Shown: positions 6,799 to 16,525, numbered from the stretch's first letter. The stretch is DNA of 64,000 nt from Phycisphaeraceae bacterium (GCA_019636555.1 JAHBXH010000001.1:1116001-1180000), one strand, 5' to 3'. Program-made: numbers and translations. The notes: generated by a model from the sequence alone, not told the origin.

Positions 6799-8403
6799 TC
6801 ATCCGCGCATGAGCAAAATGATGTTGAAGCCCACACTCACGACGAGGCTGACGATGAGCCCGAGCACCAGATACGGGTTCGGCGTCCGGCGCGCCGACAT
6901 GCGATCTTGGGGGATGAACGCTTCGGCCGCGTGCTCGGCTTCGACGAGCGCCGAGATGTCTTCCTGCGGCAGGACATCCTTGTGCGCCAGCGGAGGCGAC
7001 TCCTTGCGTCGCACCGCGCGCAGATCGATGAGCAGATCCTTGCACGACTTGTACCGTGTGCGCGGGTCCTTGGCCATCATCATCTCGATGATCTCGGAGA
7101 TGCCCGCGCTGAGTTTGGGGTTCACGTGGTCGGGCGGAACGAGCTCGGACTTCAGATGTTTGTGCATCACGGCCGACGGGTTCTTGCCGTCGAACGGCAC
7201 GGTTCCCGCGACCATGTGATAGAGCGTGGCGCCGAGCGAATAGATGTCCGCCGCGGCGGTGATGTTCACTTCGCCCCGGATCTGCTCGGGGCTGATGTAG
7301 TACGGCGTGCCGAACGCTTTGCCCGCTTCGGCCTCGGCCATTTCTTTGTCGTTCATCGCGCGGGCGAGGCCCATGTCGGCCAGTTTCGCGACGCCCTCGC
7401 GCGTGATCATGATGTTCTTGGGCTTGACGTCGCGGTGGATCAGGCCTTTTTCGTGCGCGTGCTGGAGCGCCTCGGCGATCTGGATGATGACATCGATCGC
7501 TTCGCCCTCGGGGTAGCGCTTGTGCTTGACGATGTCGTCGAACACGGTGCGCCCGTCGACAAACTCCATGACGAAGTAGTGGAACTCGCCCGACTTGCCG
7601 ACGTCGTAGGCCTGAACGATGTTCGGGTGATTGAGCGCCGCCGCGGCGCGGCCCTCGGCGTAAAAGCGCTCGATGAACTGCGGGTTGCTGCTGAACTTGC
7701 GGGGCAGGATCTTGATCGCGACGACACGATCGAGGCTGAGCTGCTTGGCCTTGTGCACAGTCGCCATCGCGCCCGCGCCGAGCTTGCCGAGGAACTTGTA
7801 GCCGGCGATCTTCTGTCCGCTCCGCTCGGCTTCGAGCTGCTGCTTGAGACGCGCGAGCTGGCGCTCCGTCGCGTAGCGGTTGTTGACCAGCACGTGCATG
7901 AGCGACGCCTGGTTCTGCTCTTCCGACTGGTTCTGGCGCACCATCGCGAGACAGTGCTCGACTTCTTCGGAAGTCGCGAGTCCCGCATCGACGACCATGC
8001 GCGCCACGAGCGTGTCGACATTTGTGCCGCCCTTGGCAACTTCCTGGAGGTCGCTCTCGATCGACTGCACGGACGGCGCCGGGCCTGGGTCTTTCGCGAC
8101 CAAGTGAGGGGTCGCCCCGGGATCACCTGCCTTGGAGCCCATACGCGCGGTGTCGCCGGACGAGCCGGCGCGGCTGCCGCTAAGCGGGTTGGTATCTCCC
8201 GCGTCGGGCTTGAGAGGGATGGAACCGGAATTGTCGGTCACAGAATGTCGTCCATGTCCATTCGAGGTCGCCGCATGACCATTCGTAGTCAACGCATCCC
8301 GGCTCAACGTTTCTCGGCGAATAACCGGGTTATCGGCCGGAAGAATAGCGGGAATTGGCCGACCTGCCGGTTCCCTGCGATTTGGATCAAAATTCGACAT
8401 CAT
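6799..8403 (-). CDS. Membrane-anchored Ser/Thr protein kinase (PknB-type)
   Basis: About 534 aa. Residues 1-110 are a Ser/Gly/Asp-rich region; then comes a helical region with repeated EEVEHCLAMV-like segments, a kinase domain and a single membrane helix near the C-terminus (YLVLGLIVSLVVSVGFNIIL). Kinase motifs: Gly-rich loop GKLGAGAMATVH, VAIKILP lysine, catalytic loop HRDVKPKN, and TPYYISPEQ in the activation segment. The metal-binding motif reads DMG instead of DFG. Unlike most PknB relatives, the kinase lies on the N-terminal side of the only membrane helix and almost nothing is outside. The frame stays open into htpX; the ATGs at 8403/8400 are the credible starts. Confidence 0.88.
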   Translation of the reverse strand: MMSNFDPNRREPAGRPIPAILPADNPVIRRETLSRDALTTNGHAATSNGHGRHSVTDNSGSIPLKPDAGDTNPLSGSRAGSSGDTARMGSKAGDPGATPHLVAKDPGPAPSVQSIESDLQEVAKGGTNVDTLVARMVVDAGLATSEEVEHCLAMVRQNQSEEQNQASLMHVLVNNRYATERQLARLKQQLEAERSGQKIAGYKFLGKLGAGAMATVHKAKQLSLDRVVAIKILPRKFSSNPQFIERFYAEGRAAAALNHPNIVQAYDVGKSGEFHYFVMEFVDGRTVFDDIVKHKRYPEGEAIDVIIQIAEALQHAHEKGLIHRDVKPKNIMITREGVAKLADMGLARAMNDKEMAEAEAGKAFGTPYYISPEQIRGEVNITAAADIYSLGATLYHMVAGTVPFDGKNPSAVMHKHLKSELVPPDHVNPKLSAGISEIIEMMMAKDPRTRYKSCKDLLIDLRAVRRKESPPLAHKDVLPQEDISALVEAEHAAEAFIPQDRMSARRTPNPYLVLGLIVSLVVSVGFNIILLMRG

Positions 8404-8570
8404 GTCGCGAGACTCCGCCCATCGCGCCGGGGCAAAAAGCTGCGACCATTCCGCCACGATGAAGAGGCGTCCTCGGGCCTCTCTATTGATGCCATACGCA
8501 ATCGGAGAGCGTTCGGTTTCCGGCGGCGGACCCCGGGTCGGTGGCCTTTTCAGTGGTTCCTTGCGGGCCG

Positions 8571-9401
8571 TTACATCCGGGACAAGGCGGCAACTCGCGC
8601 TTCGGTCGGAGGATGGCTTGCAAAGAGATTGAGGAGCGAATTGCCGACGAGCGGCTCGACGATGAACATGCTGTTCTGCGCCGGGTTGGGATTCCGCATC
8701 GGGATCCGCTGGCTGTACGCATCGAGCTTTTGGAGTGCCGCGATCAGACCGCGCGGCGAGCCGGCGATCAGCGCGCCATCGTGGTCGGCGACGAACTCGC
8801 GGCTCCGGCTGATCATCGCCTTGATGAGCGCAGCGCCGACGGCGGCGAGAATGATGGCAAGGAACGCAAGCAGCGGGTTGGTTCCTTCCCGGCCTCGTCC
8901 GCCGAGCAGAAAACCCCACTGCGCCACAAACGCGAGAACACCAGAAATCGTTGCCGCAATGGTGCTTGTGAGCGTATCGCGGTTCTTGATGTGCGCCAGT
9001 TCGTGTCCGATCACGCCCGCCAGTTCATCGCGATTGAGCAGCTGCAGCGCGCCCTGGGTGACCGCGACGGCGGCTTTGCTCGGGCTTCGCCCGGTCGCGA
9101 ATGCGTTGGGCGCGTCGTGCGGGCAGATGTACACGCGGGGCATCGGCAGCCCGGCTCGACGGCTGAGATCTTCCACCATGGGATAGAGCTCGCCTCCATT
9201 CTCGCGCGTGACTTCCCTCCCCTGCATCGAAGCGATCGCGATCTTGTCCGAAAAGAACCATGCGCCGAAATTCGTGATCAGGCCGAAGATCAGCGCGATC
9301 GTGAGTCCCTGCTGCCCGTAGAAACTACCCACAAACAGAAAGAGCCCCATCAACCCGCCGAGAAGAACCGCAGTCTTGAAGTTGTTGGCGAATCGAACCA
9401 A
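8571..9401 (-). CDS. htpX: M48 family membrane zinc metalloprotease HtpX
   Basis: Inner-membrane protease of protein quality control that cleaves misfolded membrane proteins. 276 aa, the usual length. Two N-terminal membrane helices (residues 8-55) precede the HELAH zinc motif near residue 130; two further hydrophobic segments follow, and the glutamate ligand region reads SREFVADHDGA. The start is TTG at 9401, supported by a perfect AGGAGG six bases upstream; a nearby ATG at 9406 is in another frame. The kinase gene lies 167 bases downstream on the same strand. Confidence 0.93.
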   Translation of the reverse strand: MVRFANNFKTAVLLGGLMGLFLFVGSFYGQQGLTIALIFGLITNFGAWFFSDKIAIASMQGREVTRENGGELYPMVEDLSRRAGLPMPRVYICPHDAPNAFATGRSPSKAAVAVTQGALQLLNRDELAGVIGHELAHIKNRDTLTSTIAATISGVLAFVAQWGFLLGGRGREGTNPLLAFLAIILAAVGAALIKAMISRSREFVADHDGALIAGSPRGLIAALQKLDAYSQRIPMRNPNPAQNSMFIVEPLVGNSLLNLFASHPPTEARVAALSRM

Positions 9402-9699
9402 GTCATGCCTCCTGCTCGCGCACTTCTCGTGCGCGTGTTATGACACTGTGCATACGGCTTGCCATTTCGCCGGTTCTCGGGCGAAGCCGCCAGCGGGCCT
9501 GAAGTGATTTTCCGGTGTGGCGGCGACTCGGAGATGCCCTCCGCGGAGGGTTTTCCTAACAAAACGCTGCCAATTTGACGGTTGGAACGACCGTACCGGT
9601 GCATTCGATCGGTCGTCACTCCGACTTTGCGTCACGTCCGGTAACTATTCGCATCGAAATTGAAGGTGGGGTATCCTTCAACCTGCTGCGGCGAGGCTT
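9402..9699. promoter_or_regulatory. Divergent intergenic region between htpX and the 3D-domain gene
   Basis: No gene is seen in these 298 bases. They hold a GC palindrome followed by TTTT on the plus strand (about 9539-9556) and a 7-bp inverted repeat (TTGAAGG 9660-9666, CCTTCAA 9675-9681) just upstream of the 3D-domain gene start. Promoters for both divergent genes must lie here, but no convincing -35/-10 pair could be chosen. Confidence 0.35.
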
Positions 9700-10488
9700 G
9701 TGACCACTCACGAGTTTCGACGGACATCCGCGGGTCGCGTGGAGCGCGCGACAACGGTCTGGGGCTGGATGCCCCAAGGAATCGAAGAAGTGAAGACTCG
9801 AACGGATGTCCGGACGCTATCTCCTTGGCGCGTACAGGGTTGGCGAATTGCGCTGCGGTTTGGGATTTCGGCGGCTGCCGCGGTTTCGTTGCTTGGACTG
9901 ACCGCGTATTCGGCGGTGCTGGCGAAGGAAGCTCGCTCGGCGCAGCCGCTCGCCGCGATCGAAGTGATCAACGCGGACGCACCTTCGGGCCCGCTCCCGT
10001 CCCAGCAGCGCGCGGAGTCGCCCCAAAAAAATCAAGTTTCCGACGATCGTGCGACGGATCGGCGCGCCGAGGCTCATCCGGCCACCAAGATTTTCCCTGC
10101 GGGCACGCGTTTTTTTGACGGCCGCCCGGTCCGCGCGGCCCGGACGATCGAGATGGTCGTGACGGCGTACAGCCCGGACGGGCGTTCGTGCGGTTCATTT
10201 GCCGATGGCATGACCGCCACGCTGCACCACGTTTCGACGAACGGCACCAAGCTCGTCGCGGCCGATCCGAAGCTGCTGCCGTACGGAGCGCTCCTCACGA
10301 TCCCGGGATACGACGCCGGGAATGTGGTGCCGGTCCTCGATTGCGGCGGTGCGATCAAGGGCAACAGGCTCGACGTGCTGTTTCCCACCCACGAAGAGGC
10401 TCGCAAGTGGGGCGTGCGCAAGATCAAGGTGACGGTGTGGGACTACGCGGACGGGCTTCCTCGCGAGAATCCGCGAAAGAAGCGATAA
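9700..10488 (+). CDS. 3D (three-aspartate) domain protein, predicted cell-wall-associated
   Basis: 262 aa with one membrane helix around residues 50-75 that anchors the rest outside the cytoplasm. The C-terminal domain (residues 145-250) has the 3D-domain pattern: EMVVTAYSP, LVAADPKLLPYGALLTIPGY, VLDCGGAIKGNRLDVLF and WGVRKIKVTVWD, with Asp residues in the ADP, LDC and RLDV positions. 3D domains share the double-psi barrel fold of the lytic transglycosylase MltA and occur in resuscitation-factor-like wall proteins, so peptidoglycan cleavage or binding is likely. The GTG at 9700 has GCGAGG upstream; an internal ATG at residue 24 is also possible. Confidence 0.8.
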   Translation: MTTHEFRRTSAGRVERATTVWGWMPQGIEEVKTRTDVRTLSPWRVQGWRIALRFGISAAAAVSLLGLTAYSAVLAKEARSAQPLAAIEVINADAPSGPLPSQQRAESPQKNQVSDDRATDRRAEAHPATKIFPAGTRFFDGRPVRAARTIEMVVTAYSPDGRSCGSFADGMTATLHHVSTNGTKLVAADPKLLPYGALLTIPGYDAGNVVPVLDCGGAIKGNRLDVLFPTHEEARKWGVRKIKVTVWDYADGLPRENPRKKR

Positions 10489-10539
10489 GCGGATTTGTAC
10501 CTGCCGAATTTGTTGCGATGGTTCGCGTAGGGTTGCGGC

Positions 10540-11526
10540 GTGCTGATCACGCCCGCGATCTCGCCGCCCCGCAATCTCGAGGAATTGCTTCCTCCCGGTT
10601 TGGCCGCGAAGATCGACCGCTTGGACATCTTCAGCCGCCGGGTGTTTGCGGGGAAGTTGCCGGGCGAGCGTCGGAGCAAGCGACGGGGTCGGAGCGTTGA
10701 GTTCGATGATTTTCGCCCTTATGTCGCGGGCGATGACCTGCGGCACGTCGACTGGAACATCTACGGGCGATTCGAGCGGCTGATCATCAAGCTCTTTCGC
10801 GAAGAGGAAGATCTCGCGCTGCATCTGATTCTCGACGCGTCGGCCTCGATGGGCGCCGGTGCGGAGCCGCCACGAGCCGGTGAGGCAGAGATTCCGAGCA
10901 AGGCGCTCTACACGCACCGTTTGGCGATGGCGCTCGCCTATGTCGGACTGGTCAAGAACAACAGAGTGTCGGTCGCGACGTTTGGCGGCGCCGCACCCAG
11001 ACACGGGATTCGGCCGGTTCGGGGGCGTACCAGTCTGCGTCGGATTTCGGAGTTCCTGATCGAATCGCTGAAAGCCGGATCGGCCACGCGGGCGCCGGAC
11101 TTCAACGCGGACATCCGCGCTATCGCGGCGCGACTCGCGGGGCGGGGCATCGTCGTTCTGATTTCGGATTTGCTGGCCCCAGACGGAATCGCGGGCGGGA
11201 TTGCCTCCCTCGGTGCCGCGGAATATGGCGCGCTCGATGCGTATTGCCTGCAGGTTTTATCACCATCTGAGATCGATCCGACGCAGGGCGCCACGCTCGG
11301 GCTGACTGGCGATCTTCGATTGACCGACATCGAATCGGCGCGCGGCCTCGAGGTGACAGTTTCTCCTGCGGCGATCGCACGCTATCGCGAGAAGTTTGCC
11401 CGGTTCGTGGCCGATTGTCGAGGGGCGTGTCGCTCGCGCGGCGTCGCGCACTTTCTCGTGCCGACAGATACACCGATCGATCGGTTGGTGATCGATTCGC
11501 TTCGGCGGGGCGGGATGATGCGCTGA
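10540..11526 (+). CDS. DUF58 domain protein with von Willebrand A-like fold
   Basis: 328 aa, cytoplasmic. The DUF58 signature is clear: SKRRGRSVEFDDFRPYVAGD followed by RHVDWNIYGR. A VWA-like half follows, with the metal-site motif DASASMG near residue 100. Such proteins usually sit with MoxR-type AAA ATPases and membrane VWA proteins and are thought to help assembly of surface or respiratory complexes. No moxR is adjacent here, so the partner is elsewhere or absent. The start is a GTG. Confidence 0.85.
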   Translation: MLITPAISPPRNLEELLPPGLAAKIDRLDIFSRRVFAGKLPGERRSKRRGRSVEFDDFRPYVAGDDLRHVDWNIYGRFERLIIKLFREEEDLALHLILDASASMGAGAEPPRAGEAEIPSKALYTHRLAMALAYVGLVKNNRVSVATFGGAAPRHGIRPVRGRTSLRRISEFLIESLKAGSATRAPDFNADIRAIAARLAGRGIVVLISDLLAPDGIAGGIASLGAAEYGALDAYCLQVLSPSEIDPTQGATLGLTGDLRLTDIESARGLEVTVSPAAIARYREKFARFVADCRGACRSRGVAHFLVPTDTPIDRLVIDSLRRGGMMR

Positions 11527-11626
11527 AAAGCTTGATTGCATGTGCCGAGAGGATTCATCCGCGAATGAAAAGCGTCGGTCGGCGGCGAATCCGGATTCCC
11601 TGTAGAGTGTTCGGACAGGGGGCGCC

Positions 11627-13993
11627 GTGGATCAGTCCGAAGCGAACAACCCGACCCGGAGAACCGAGGGCGAGGCCCCGACCTCGCCGATCGACTCGCC
11701 GGTGCCGCAGGCGCCATCGGAGTTCGCTCCTTCGGCGGCGCGCGCCCACGTGCCCTTCATGATGCCGGTCCAGATCGCGGGCTATCGGATTATCCGCCTG
11801 ATCGGCGCGGGCGGAATGGGCTTGGTGTATGAGGCCGAGCAGGAGGCGCTCCAACGGCGCGTCGCTCTCAAGCTCATGCAGCCCGGCGCGGTGAGCAACG
11901 AAGCGCTCGCGCGCTTCGAAGCGGAGGCGAGGGCGCTTGCAAGGCTGCGGCATCCCGGGATCGCTCAGGTCTTTGATACCGGGGTGTACCGTCCGGACGG
12001 GCACGACGCATCGATTGTTCCGTTTCTCTCGATGGAGCTGGTGGTCGGGAGCGTCACGCTCCAAGAATTCGCCGAGCGATCCGACGTTGATCTCGAGACA
12101 AAGCTGCGGGTGATGATCGAAGTGTGCGGAGCGCTCGAGCACGCGCACGATGCGGGTGTGGTGCACCGAGATCTAAAGCCATCGAACATTCTCGTGAATC
12201 CGAACCAAGGCGAGCCGGCCGAAGACGGGTCGCGGATCAAGATCATCGACTTTGGAATCGCCAAGCTCCTGGGCGACGGCTCGCGGACGATCACTTCGCA
12301 CGGTCAAATCGTCGGCACGCCGAGCTACATGGCGCCGGAACAACTCGGCCACGGCCAGGTTGACAACCGGTCGGACGTTTATTCGATCGGTGTGATTCTC
12401 TATCAGTTGTGCACCGGAAGGCTGCCGCTGGCGGTGCCGCGCGGGCTGGATCGCCAGAATCTCGAGCGCGCGCTGTTCGAGACGACACCCGCGCTGCCGC
12501 GGACGCTGGATCGGCGATTGCAGGGCGATCTCGAAACGATCATTCTCAAGTGCCTGCAGAAGGCGCCGCTCGAGCGTTACCAGTCAATCGGAGAGTTGCG
12601 AGCGGATCTGGAGGCGTTTCTCTCGGGCGACCCGATCCGGGCCACCCGGATCGGAAGATTGGAGCTGGCGCGCAGGGCGATCGGGAGATTCTCGGCACGC
12701 CAGCCGCTCGCGGCGTTTGCGATGTGCGTCGGTGGGGCGCTTCTCATCTCGATGTTTCTGGTGTTCCCCGCAATCAGCAACTGGTCGGGGGTCGCGCGGT
12801 GGTATTCGAACCTGGTGGTGAAGGCGGCGCCGGCGGAGGGAATGCTGCCGTCGCTCCGGGATGTCCGCGTGATCGCGATCGACAACGAGACCGACTTTGA
12901 AGCGATCGCGACCCGGCAGCACGTCGAAGGGGTCTCGAACGGCGACATCAAGTCTGTGCGGCTCCTCCATGCCGAAGTCTTGAAGAAACTGGCGGCGAGC
13001 ACTCCTCGTGCGGTAGCGATCGACGTGATGTTTCTGCGTCCAACTCCGTTTGACAAGCCGCTGCTCGAGTCGATTCACGAACTGAGAAACAAGGGCGTCG
13101 GTGTCGTGCTTGCGAGCCCGTCGTGGTCTTTTTCGGATGAGGGCGAGGTGGCGATCGCGCCCGAATTCGCGGCTTCGGCGTGGTCCGCTCCCCCGACAGG
13201 CGGATTTGTTGGCGAGCATTGGGCGATGGATCTGGCCCTTGTGCGCCCGGAAAAGGAAATCGTTCCCGGGTTCTCTCTGCTGGGGTTCGCGGCGTGGCGG
13301 GAACCCGCGGCAGAAGTCGCCATCGCGATTCGGGATGACATCGCGGAGGTTCGCTACTTCAAACCGGGGACCCAGAGACGCGCGACCCTGCGCTCGCCGG
13401 ATCGGCTGCGATTCTCGGGGCTACAGCACCCCGACGTTGCGGATCCGGCGCGCGGGATCGAGATCGGAGATGTCATACCGGCAACGATCGTGCCGCTCCC
13501 GATCGGCGCGCTCGAAGATTGCACGATTTCGATGCAGAAGTTTTTCGCGATGTCGGACGGCGATCTGCAACGCGAGTTTTCGGGGCGGCTCGCGGTGATC
13601 GGGAACGCTTCAGACGCCGGTGGCGATATCCAGGAATCTCCGAAGGGGCTGAGCGTGCCCGGCGTCTGGACGAACGCGGCGACGATCCAGCAATTGTTGC
13701 GCGAAAAGATGATCGATATTCCGAACACGAGCGTTGTGTGGCTCGTCGGAGCGGGCCTGGCGCTTGTGGGCGCGTGCGCCGGCTTCTGGTTTTCGAGCAC
13801 ATGGCGCGCGATTGTGCTGATTGGAACATTGACGCTGATCGCCATATGTGTTAGCGTTTTGATGTTGCGAACGGGAGGGATCTATTGGAATCCTCTTCCC
13901 GGGATCGCGGCCGGGTGGTTGGGCTGCGGGTTTGCGCTGATGGTGACGCATGATCGGCGTCGGTCTACGCGCGGCCTGCTGAGGAGTAGTTGA
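11627..13993 (+). CDS. Ser/Thr protein kinase with C-terminal CHASE2 sensor domain
   Basis: 788-aa membrane receptor kinase. Order: disordered N-terminus to residue 45; kinase domain to about residue 330 (IGAGGMGLVYEAE, RVALKLM lysine, HRDLKPSN, IIDFGIAKLLG, SYMAPEQ); a membrane helix near residues 365-390; an extracytoplasmic CHASE2 domain containing VRVIAIDNETDFEAI and RAVAIDVMFLRP; then three closely spaced helices at the C-terminus. CHASE2 domains sense unknown extracellular cues and are usually linked to adenylate cyclases, histidine kinases or Ser/Thr kinases. All kinase residues look intact. The GTG start follows GGGGG. The exported protein at 13995 begins 2 bases after this stop, implying an operon. 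Confidence 0.92.
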   Translation: MDQSEANNPTRRTEGEAPTSPIDSPVPQAPSEFAPSAARAHVPFMMPVQIAGYRIIRLIGAGGMGLVYEAEQEALQRRVALKLMQPGAVSNEALARFEAEARALARLRHPGIAQVFDTGVYRPDGHDASIVPFLSMELVVGSVTLQEFAERSDVDLETKLRVMIEVCGALEHAHDAGVVHRDLKPSNILVNPNQGEPAEDGSRIKIIDFGIAKLLGDGSRTITSHGQIVGTPSYMAPEQLGHGQVDNRSDVYSIGVILYQLCTGRLPLAVPRGLDRQNLERALFETTPALPRTLDRRLQGDLETIILKCLQKAPLERYQSIGELRADLEAFLSGDPIRATRIGRLELARRAIGRFSARQPLAAFAMCVGGALLISMFLVFPAISNWSGVARWYSNLVVKAAPAEGMLPSLRDVRVIAIDNETDFEAIATRQHVEGVSNGDIKSVRLLHAEVLKKLAASTPRAVAIDVMFLRPTPFDKPLLESIHELRNKGVGVVLASPSWSFSDEGEVAIAPEFAASAWSAPPTGGFVGEHWAMDLALVRPEKEIVPGFSLLGFAAWREPAAEVAIAIRDDIAEVRYFKPGTQRRATLRSPDRLRFSGLQHPDVADPARGIEIGDVIPATIVPLPIGALEDCTISMQKFFAMSDGDLQREFSGRLAVIGNASDAGGDIQESPKGLSVPGVWTNAATIQQLLREKMIDIPNTSVVWLVGAGLALVGACAGFWFSSTWRAIVLIGTLTLIAICVSVLMLRTGGIYWNPLPGIAAGWLGCGFALMVTHDRRRSTRGLLRSS

Positions 13994-13994
13994 C

Positions 13995-14789
13995 ATGGAA
14001 AGCGGGAAACACGTGGCTTTGGGTCGCGCGCTGCTCGGTGGGCTGGCCCTGGCGGCAGCGGGGGCGGCGCTCTGGAGCTGCGAAGTGGCGAGTGCGCAGG
14101 CGCAGAACGCCGAAGCTCCCGAACACGTTGACCCGAGCTTCAACACCGGCGCGTGGACCGCGGAGAGCCCCGACGGCGTCGTCAGCATCACGCCGGACGG
14201 GAGCTACTGGATATCCAAAGTTACGCGCGGAGAAGATCCCGGGTACCAGCGCCAGGTCACCCGTTTCAAGGCGAATCGGACCGCGAAAAACCAGCCTTCG
14301 TCGCAGTACTTCGTGCGAGTGACAGGACGGCAGAGCAACGGGAATTTGGTGAATTTCAATCCTCGTCCTCGTATGCTGAAGCGCCCCTACGAGGCCAAGC
14401 CGAAATCGATCCCGGAAGAGCAGCCCAAGCCGCTCGATGAAGACACGAACGAGATGGGCTTGGTGATGCCCGACGAAGGAACGGCGGTCCTCAACGGCAC
14501 CGCTCCGATCATCGGCGTCAAAAAAGCGACGGTCGCGTCGGCCGGAACCACCTTCGCCATCGAGGCCACTTCGACGAGTTGGCTGCTGAAGGTCATCGCT
14601 GCTGATGCGGAAAACCCGGTGGAGGTTTTCTTCCCGGAATCGAATCAGCGCCCGAGGGCTTTTGCAGTTGGCGACTGCGTTCGCTACCAAAATGATGCGA
14701 CGCTGCCGGCGCAAGGGGTACTGGAAAACAGCGCTGCCTGCGATGACTTGTTGGCCTACGCCAACTGGATACTCCAGCAAACGCCGTAA
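13995..14789 (+). CDS. Exported protein co-transcribed with the CHASE2 kinase
   Basis: 264 aa with a signal peptide (residues 1-36, ending at VASAQA). No family is recognised with confidence. Residues 175-240 (KKATVASAGTTFAIEATSTS, then VEVFFP and AFAVGDCVRY) vaguely resemble the FecR domain arrangement, a beta-rich domain whose genes often accompany CHASE2 receptors. Two Cys near the C-terminus (GDCVRY and SAACDD) could form a disulfide. GGAG lies 8 bases before the ATG. Its immediate coupling to the receptor kinase suggests a periplasmic ligand or sensor partner; this is inferred from context only. Confidence 0.65.
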   Translation: MESGKHVALGRALLGGLALAAAGAALWSCEVASAQAQNAEAPEHVDPSFNTGAWTAESPDGVVSITPDGSYWISKVTRGEDPGYQRQVTRFKANRTAKNQPSSQYFVRVTGRQSNGNLVNFNPRPRMLKRPYEAKPKSIPEEQPKPLDEDTNEMGLVMPDEGTAVLNGTAPIIGVKKATVASAGTTFAIEATSTSWLLKVIAADAENPVEVFFPESNQRPRAFAVGDCVRYQNDATLPAQGVLENSAACDDLLAYANWILQQTP

Positions 14790-14806
14790 TCGCGCAAGCT
14801 CCGGAC

Positions 14807-16525
14807 TTACTTGCCGAGTCGATACGCCAGCTCCGCGTACTCGCTCATAGGCCGATTGCTGTTGAACTGGCTGCCGTTGAGCGCGATGGCATGTCGCATC
14901 ACCTGTGTCCACATCGCGCGATCGTGGTAGTACATCGGAAGGATATCGTTTTCGAGGTGTTTGTAGATCGAAGCCGCGTCTTCTTCGGGAGGAGTCGCCG
15001 CGTGTGCCACAGCGTTCACCTCGAATGAATCGCGGCCGATGGTCCATCCGGTGACGCCTTCGACACAGCCCTCGAGCCACCATCCATCGGCGGTCGAGAG
15101 GCTCGGTACGCCGTTGAGCGCCGCCTTCATGCCGCTGGTCCCCGACGCCTCGAGCGGAATGACGGGATTGTTCAGCCAGAGATCGACTCCGCTGACGAGA
15201 TGCTTGGCAAGCGTGATGTCGTAGTTTTGGATGAAAACGCCCTGGATTCCGGGGGCGAGTTCTCGCAGGCGCTCGACGATCCGCTGGATGATTTCCTTTC
15301 CCTGGAAATCCTTTGGATGCGCTTTGCCCGCATAAATGATCTGGATCGCTCCGGCCTTCGACACAATGAACCGAAGGCGATCGAGGTCGGAAACGAGGAG
15401 GTCGGCGCGCTTATACCCGGTTGCACGTCGCGCAAAGCCGATGGTGAAGACATCTTCCTTCATTTTCGCGCCGGTCTGCCTATTCACGAGTTCGATGAGT
15501 CGGCGCTTTGCCGCGGCGTGCGCCGAAGCGATTGCGTCGTCGGGAGCGAAGAGCGCGCGGCGGATGGCCCGGTAGTCGGCGCGCCAGTCGGGGCAATGCT
15601 TGTCGAGAATCGCCTGAATCTCGGGCGAGGCCCATGTCGGGGCGTGGATCCCGTTGGTGACGTAATCGATTCGGGCGCCCGGGAACATCTCGCGGCTGAC
15701 TTCGGCGTGCCGGCGCGCGACCGCGCTGGTAAAGCGGCTGTAGTAGAGCGCAAGGCGCGTCATGTTCAGTTGGTGATTCTGGACGTACGGAGCTCCCTCG
15801 TGAATCGCCGACTGTTCGCCGAGCACTTCGAAGACCATATCGAGGGGGAATTGGTCGTGGCCCGCCGCGACGGGTGTGTGTGTGGTGAACGCGCACGCCC
15901 TCCTGGTCGCGGCGATCACTTCCGGGTCGGCGGGAGTTGTCTTTCGCTTGTACGAATACTCCGCGAGCAGTTCAACGGTGACGAGCGCGCCGTGCCCTTC
16001 GTTCATGTGGTAGGTTTGGATGTCGGCGCACCCGAGCGCCCTGAGCATGTAGATCCCGGCGATTCCGAGCAGCCCTTCCTGCGTGAGGCGGTGGCGTTGA
16101 TCGCCGCCGTAGAGCGCGTCGGTGATTTGCCGATCTTCGGGCTCGTTGTCCGGCACATCGGTGTCGAGAAAATAGACCGGAATTTCCGCCCCTTTGGGGT
16201 GAGTCGGCTTGACGGTGTACTTCCAGGCCTGCACCGTGACCTTGCGCCCGTTGAGCTTCACAACCACACGCGGCTGCTGGAGTTCCAATCGATCGGCGGG
16301 ATTCCAGCGAACGGGAGCTTCCCTCTGCACGCCGGTCGAGTCAATGGTCTGATCGAAGTAGCCGGCCCGATGCAGGAGTGTGATTCCCACGACCGGCAGG
16401 GCGAGATCAGCGGCGGACCGGAGCAGATCCCCGGCGAGGACTCCGAGGCCTCCGGAATAGGTCGGAACCTTGGGGTCGACCCCGACTTCCATCGAAAAAT
16501 ACGCGACGCGAGCTGTCTCTGGCAT
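14807..16525 (-). CDS. glgP: Alpha-glucan phosphorylase (GT35), short form
   Basis: PLP-dependent enzyme releasing glucose-1-phosphate from glycogen or maltodextrins. 572 aa, matching the shorter bacterial type rather than the 800-aa animal type. Motifs: AYFSMEVGVDPKVPTYSGGL at the N-terminus, HMNEGHGA, FTTHTPVAAGHD, YVTNGIH, FARRATGYKRADLL and the PLP-lysine region EASGTSGMKAALNGV near residue 485. GGAGG sits just before the ATG. It converges with the exported protein at 13995 with a 17-base gap. It has no glycogen-synthesis neighbours here. Confidence 0.93.
   Translation of the reverse strand: MPETARVAYFSMEVGVDPKVPTYSGGLGVLAGDLLRSAADLALPVVGITLLHRAGYFDQTIDSTGVQREAPVRWNPADRLELQQPRVVVKLNGRKVTVQAWKYTVKPTHPKGAEIPVYFLDTDVPDNEPEDRQITDALYGGDQRHRLTQEGLLGIAGIYMLRALGCADIQTYHMNEGHGALVTVELLAEYSYKRKTTPADPEVIAATRRACAFTTHTPVAAGHDQFPLDMVFEVLGEQSAIHEGAPYVQNHQLNMTRLALYYSRFTSAVARRHAEVSREMFPGARIDYVTNGIHAPTWASPEIQAILDKHCPDWRADYRAIRRALFAPDDAIASAHAAAKRRLIELVNRQTGAKMKEDVFTIGFARRATGYKRADLLVSDLDRLRFIVSKAGAIQIIYAGKAHPKDFQGKEIIQRIVERLRELAPGIQGVFIQNYDITLAKHLVSGVDLWLNNPVIPLEASGTSGMKAALNGVPSLSTADGWWLEGCVEGVTGWTIGRDSFEVNAVAHAATPPEEDAASIYKHLENDILPMYYHDRAMWTQVMRHAIALNGSQFNSNRPMSEYAELAYRLGK

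Noticed and set aside
6907-9186. 759-aa plus-strand open frame
   Set aside because: Lies antisense to the kinase and htpX, whose motifs are unmistakable. It is an Arg/Asp/Val-rich shadow typical of GC-rich DNA.
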